Part shown: positions 61,756 through 64,000 of the stretch, piece by piece
Numbering within the stretch: the first letter of the stretch is position 1
Layout of the letters: every line of letters starts with the position of its first letter
Source of the DNA: Ampelocalamus luodianensis
Lineage: Eukaryota; Streptophyta; Magnoliopsida; Poales; Poaceae
Length of the DNA stretch: 64,000 bases
Assembly (NCBI GenBank): GCA_036346255.1
Contig: CM070619.1
Coordinates: 27,844,342 to 27,908,341, forward strand
Direction: 5' to 3'
Program-made: the position numbers and the translations under genes
Notes under the pieces: generated by a model
Told to the model about the DNA's origin: nothing
The model's input: only the letters and a program-made list of their open reading frames with translations
The model's database searches: none

Positions 61756-63110
61756 AACATCAAGGATGGGATAGCCAAGTGCTTTTCAGAGGATGAGCAT
61801 GGCGTTGTGTGGTTTGGGCAGCGTCTTGTAGTTCCTAAGGTCATGGAGTTGCGGGAATTGATTCTCCGCGAAGCCCATGACTCTCCTTTGTCCATCCATC
61901 CTGGGGCTACCAAGATGTATCAGGACCTTCGTCAGAGATTCTGGTGGACCCGAATGAAGCGCGAGATTGCCAGGTTCGTTGCCGAGTGCGACGTGTGCTG
62001 TCGTGTGAAGGCCGAGTATCAGCGTCCAGCAGGCCTTCTTCACCTTTGCGGTGCGAGTGGAAGTGGGATTCCGTTGGCATGGACTTCGTCACGGGTTGCC
62101 GTGCACTTCTTCCAGGAAGGATGCCATATGGGTTGTCATTGATCGGTTGACAAAGGTAGCGCATTTCTGCGGTGCGTACCAACCTCGATGTCGATCGATT
62201 GGCGGATCTCTATGTATCTCGCATTGTGTGCCTGTATGGTGTGCCACAAACGATTGTGTCAGATCGTGGTTCTCTTTTCACCTCTCGTTTCTGGCATAAA
62301 TTGCAGGAGGCTTTGGGCACACGTCTTTCTTTTAGTTCAGCGTACCATCCTCAGACCGATGGCCAGACGGAGCGAGTCAACCAAGTGTTGGAAGATATGC
62401 TCCGTGCTTGCGTTCTTTCCTATGGGAAGAAGTGGGAGAAATGCCTACCATTTGCTGAGTTCTCCTACAACAACGGCTATCAGGCCAGTCTTGGCATGGC
62501 ACCGTTTGAGGCCCTGTATGGGAGGAGATGTAGAACCCCATTGAACCGGTCGAGGCGGTGGCGGCGATTTTCGGCCCGGAGTCGATTAATGAGGCCGAAA
62601 GCCAGGTCCAGTTGATTCGCGAGCATCTGCGCACGGCCTAGTCCAGACAGAAGAGCTATGCAGATCGTCGTCGCCGTGAGTTGAGCTTTGAGCCCAATGA
62701 CTTTGTGTATCTCAAATTCTCACCCTTGAAGGGCCATCAGCGTTTTGGCATCAAGGGCAAGTTGGCTCCTCACTATGTTGGGCCGTATCGCATCATCGAG
62801 AGAGTTGGGGCTGTGGCACACAGGTTGGAGCTGCCAGCTGCACTTGAGGGCGTGCATGATGTGTTCCATGTGTCACACGAAGAAGTGCCTCCGTGTCCCG
62901 TGAGGTAACTCCGTTGGAGGTTCTCGATGTCGCGGGAGAATTTGACCTACCATGAGCATCCTGTTCGCATTCTTGAGAATCGAGCGGAGAACAAGGAACC
63001 GTGTCATCAAGTTCCTTAAGGTTCGAGTGGTCAAACCATTCGAAGATGAGGCAACTTGGGAGCGAAGATCGCCTTCGTGCAGATTTTCCTTCTTTCTTCT
63101 CTGAGTAAAC
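61756..63110 (+). pseudogene. Element A integrase and chromodomain, frameshifted
   Basis: The HHCC zinc finger is intact in one frame at 61850-62010 (HDSPLSIH, then CDVCCRVK). The core resumes at 62172-62560 with TIVSDRGSLFTSRFW, DGQTERVNQVLEDM and SLGMAPFEALYGRRC. The GPY/F module is at 62681-62890 (KLAPHYVGPYRIIERVGAV, VFHVSH). The chromodomain (about 62930-63108) is split by several one-base losses but keeps HPVRILE-, RNRVIKFLKV- and LRADFPSFFSE-like words by DNA similarity. The natural stop is TAA at 63106-63108. Confidence 0.84.
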
Positions 63111-63134
63111 GAAATCTCGGGTCGAGATTCTTGT

Positions 63135-63143
63135 AAGGGGGGA
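63135..63143 (+). other. Polypurine tract of element A
   Basis: aagggggga lies just upstream of the 3' LTR start at 63148. Confidence 0.8.
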
Positions 63144-63147
63144 GAGT

Positions 63148-64000
63148 TGTAACATCCCAATTTTAGGCTTGTGATTCAAATGTAAGAAAATGAGTAGAAA
63201 TTAAAATTTTTCTTACATCTTGTATTTCTGTTTGTCTTGAGCGAGCTATTGTACAAGAAGTTATGGAAATACAAAGTCACAAGTCTTTGATCCAAATCTT
63301 GATCCTTAAAAACATTATTGTTCCATCTTGTGAGAATCTCACGAAATATTTTTCCTAAGTTCTTGGGTTGGTATGTGACTCCTCTGAAAAATCCACAATT
63401 TTAGAAATTGTTTGAATCTTTGTTGGAAGAAAGTCAACCCAATTCAAAATCTGGTCAAACCTTGGACCAGTACCTTGTGGAATTTTTGGAGGAAAAAGTA
63501 TTGCACGAAAACCTCTGGAAATTTTATACAAGGTCAGCAACTCAGCTAGCAAGCCTCTGTAAAAATTTCATAATTTTTGGAGTTGGTTTGCTACCTCAAA
63601 CAATTCTCCAAATGTCAGCCCTTCTAAAACCAGAAAAATTAAATCTGGTTTGAGTCGGACTCGGGCTCGGACCCGAGCCCAACTCAACCGACTTGGTTGG
63701 ACCACGTCGCCAGGCCGCAACCGAGCTCGATCCTGTGCGCGCGAGTGGTGAGCCATTGGATTTGAATCCGACGCCCACGACCTCCCTTGGACCTCCTAGT
63801 CGCAAGGACCTCCTCTACCTCGGCAAATCTCGGACGTCCAGGACCACCCCAAGCAAATCTGGGACGTCCGGGACCTCCTTGGCGTTTGTGTTTCTTCCTC
63901 ACGTCCTCCCCGAGGCACGATCACCATGGTTTTCGCACCTGTGCATGTGTCGAACGAGGCGGTTGGGAGCAGATGAGGTGTCACCTTTTGTCCTATGGCG
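63148..64000 (+). repeat. Element A 3' LTR, first 853 bp (cut by window end)
   Basis: It starts TGTAACATCCCAATTTTAGGC and is collinear with 15655-16500. It differs from the 5' LTR at a noticeable number of bases and has an extra ggacgtcc-containing unit near 63850. Confidence 0.88.

Larger units (their letters stand above)
15655..64000 (+). mobile_element. Element A: outermost Tekay/Del-type Ty3-gypsy retrotransposon (right end beyond window)
   Basis: The 5' LTR is 15655-20158 continued at 57442-58155. The internal region is 58156-63147, and the 3' LTR starts at 63148 and leaves the window. The two LTR starts share TGTAACATCCCAATTTTAGG. The 5-bp sequence before the element is TGTGA (15650-15654); its partner should follow the 3' LTR outside the window. 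Element B, carrying C, interrupts the 5' LTR. Fragment D and a duplicated flank also lie in it. The LTR pair differs at more positions than those of B or C, so A is the oldest. Confidence 0.88.

Overview
The window is nuclear DNA of a flowering plant, almost certainly a grass (Poaceae). The evidence is two intron-containing plant genes with GT-AG introns, a GC-rich monocot-type coding sequence, and a dense block of Ty3/gypsy LTR retrotransposons of the Tekay/Del chromovirus type primed by initiator tRNA-Met. The species cannot be named from the sequence alone.

Genes (about 4.9-15.2 kb). Two complete genes lie tail to tail. The first (+, 4949-10693) has four exons and encodes a 484-residue IQ67-domain (IQD) calmodulin-binding protein; its second intron is about 4 kb, splits the IQ67 domain and is full of repeat debris. 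The second (-, 15149-11556) has ten exons that I could join in frame. It encodes a 393-residue alpha/beta-hydrolase with a GHSMG nucleophile elbow and a C-terminal hydrophobic anchor. Upstream of the IQD gene (1-4.9 kb) is non-coding sequence: a probable decayed reverse-oriented LTR, an inserted hAT-type MITE with 8-bp target duplications, and a short degenerate tandem repeat.

Retrotransposon block (15.66-64.0 kb). Everything right of 15654 is explained by nested Tekay-type elements with unusually long LTRs of about 5 kb. Element A (outermost, oldest) starts 505 bp upstream of the hydrolase start codon and runs past the right edge. Element B is inserted in A's 5' LTR (target duplication TAGAC), and element C is inserted in B's 3' LTR (target duplication TTATG). 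LTR-pair similarity, judged by eye, agrees with this order: C's LTRs are the most alike and A's the least. Each element has an initiator-tRNA-Met primer site, a leader, gag, protease, reverse transcriptase, RNase H, integrase and a C-terminal chromodomain, then a polypurine tract. All three gag-pol regions are broken by frameshifts in this sequence.

Oddities. A reverse-oriented fragment (D, 20961-26541: leader, primer site and one complete LTR) is flanked by two almost identical 1.35-kb direct copies that both carry the same A/B insertion junction. This looks like two haplotypes joined in the assembly, or a rare rearrangement. Near-identical copies also differ repeatedly at the same CAG, CTG, CCGG and CGCG sites, which suggests methylation-linked consensus errors. 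Some of the apparent frameshifts may therefore not be biological.
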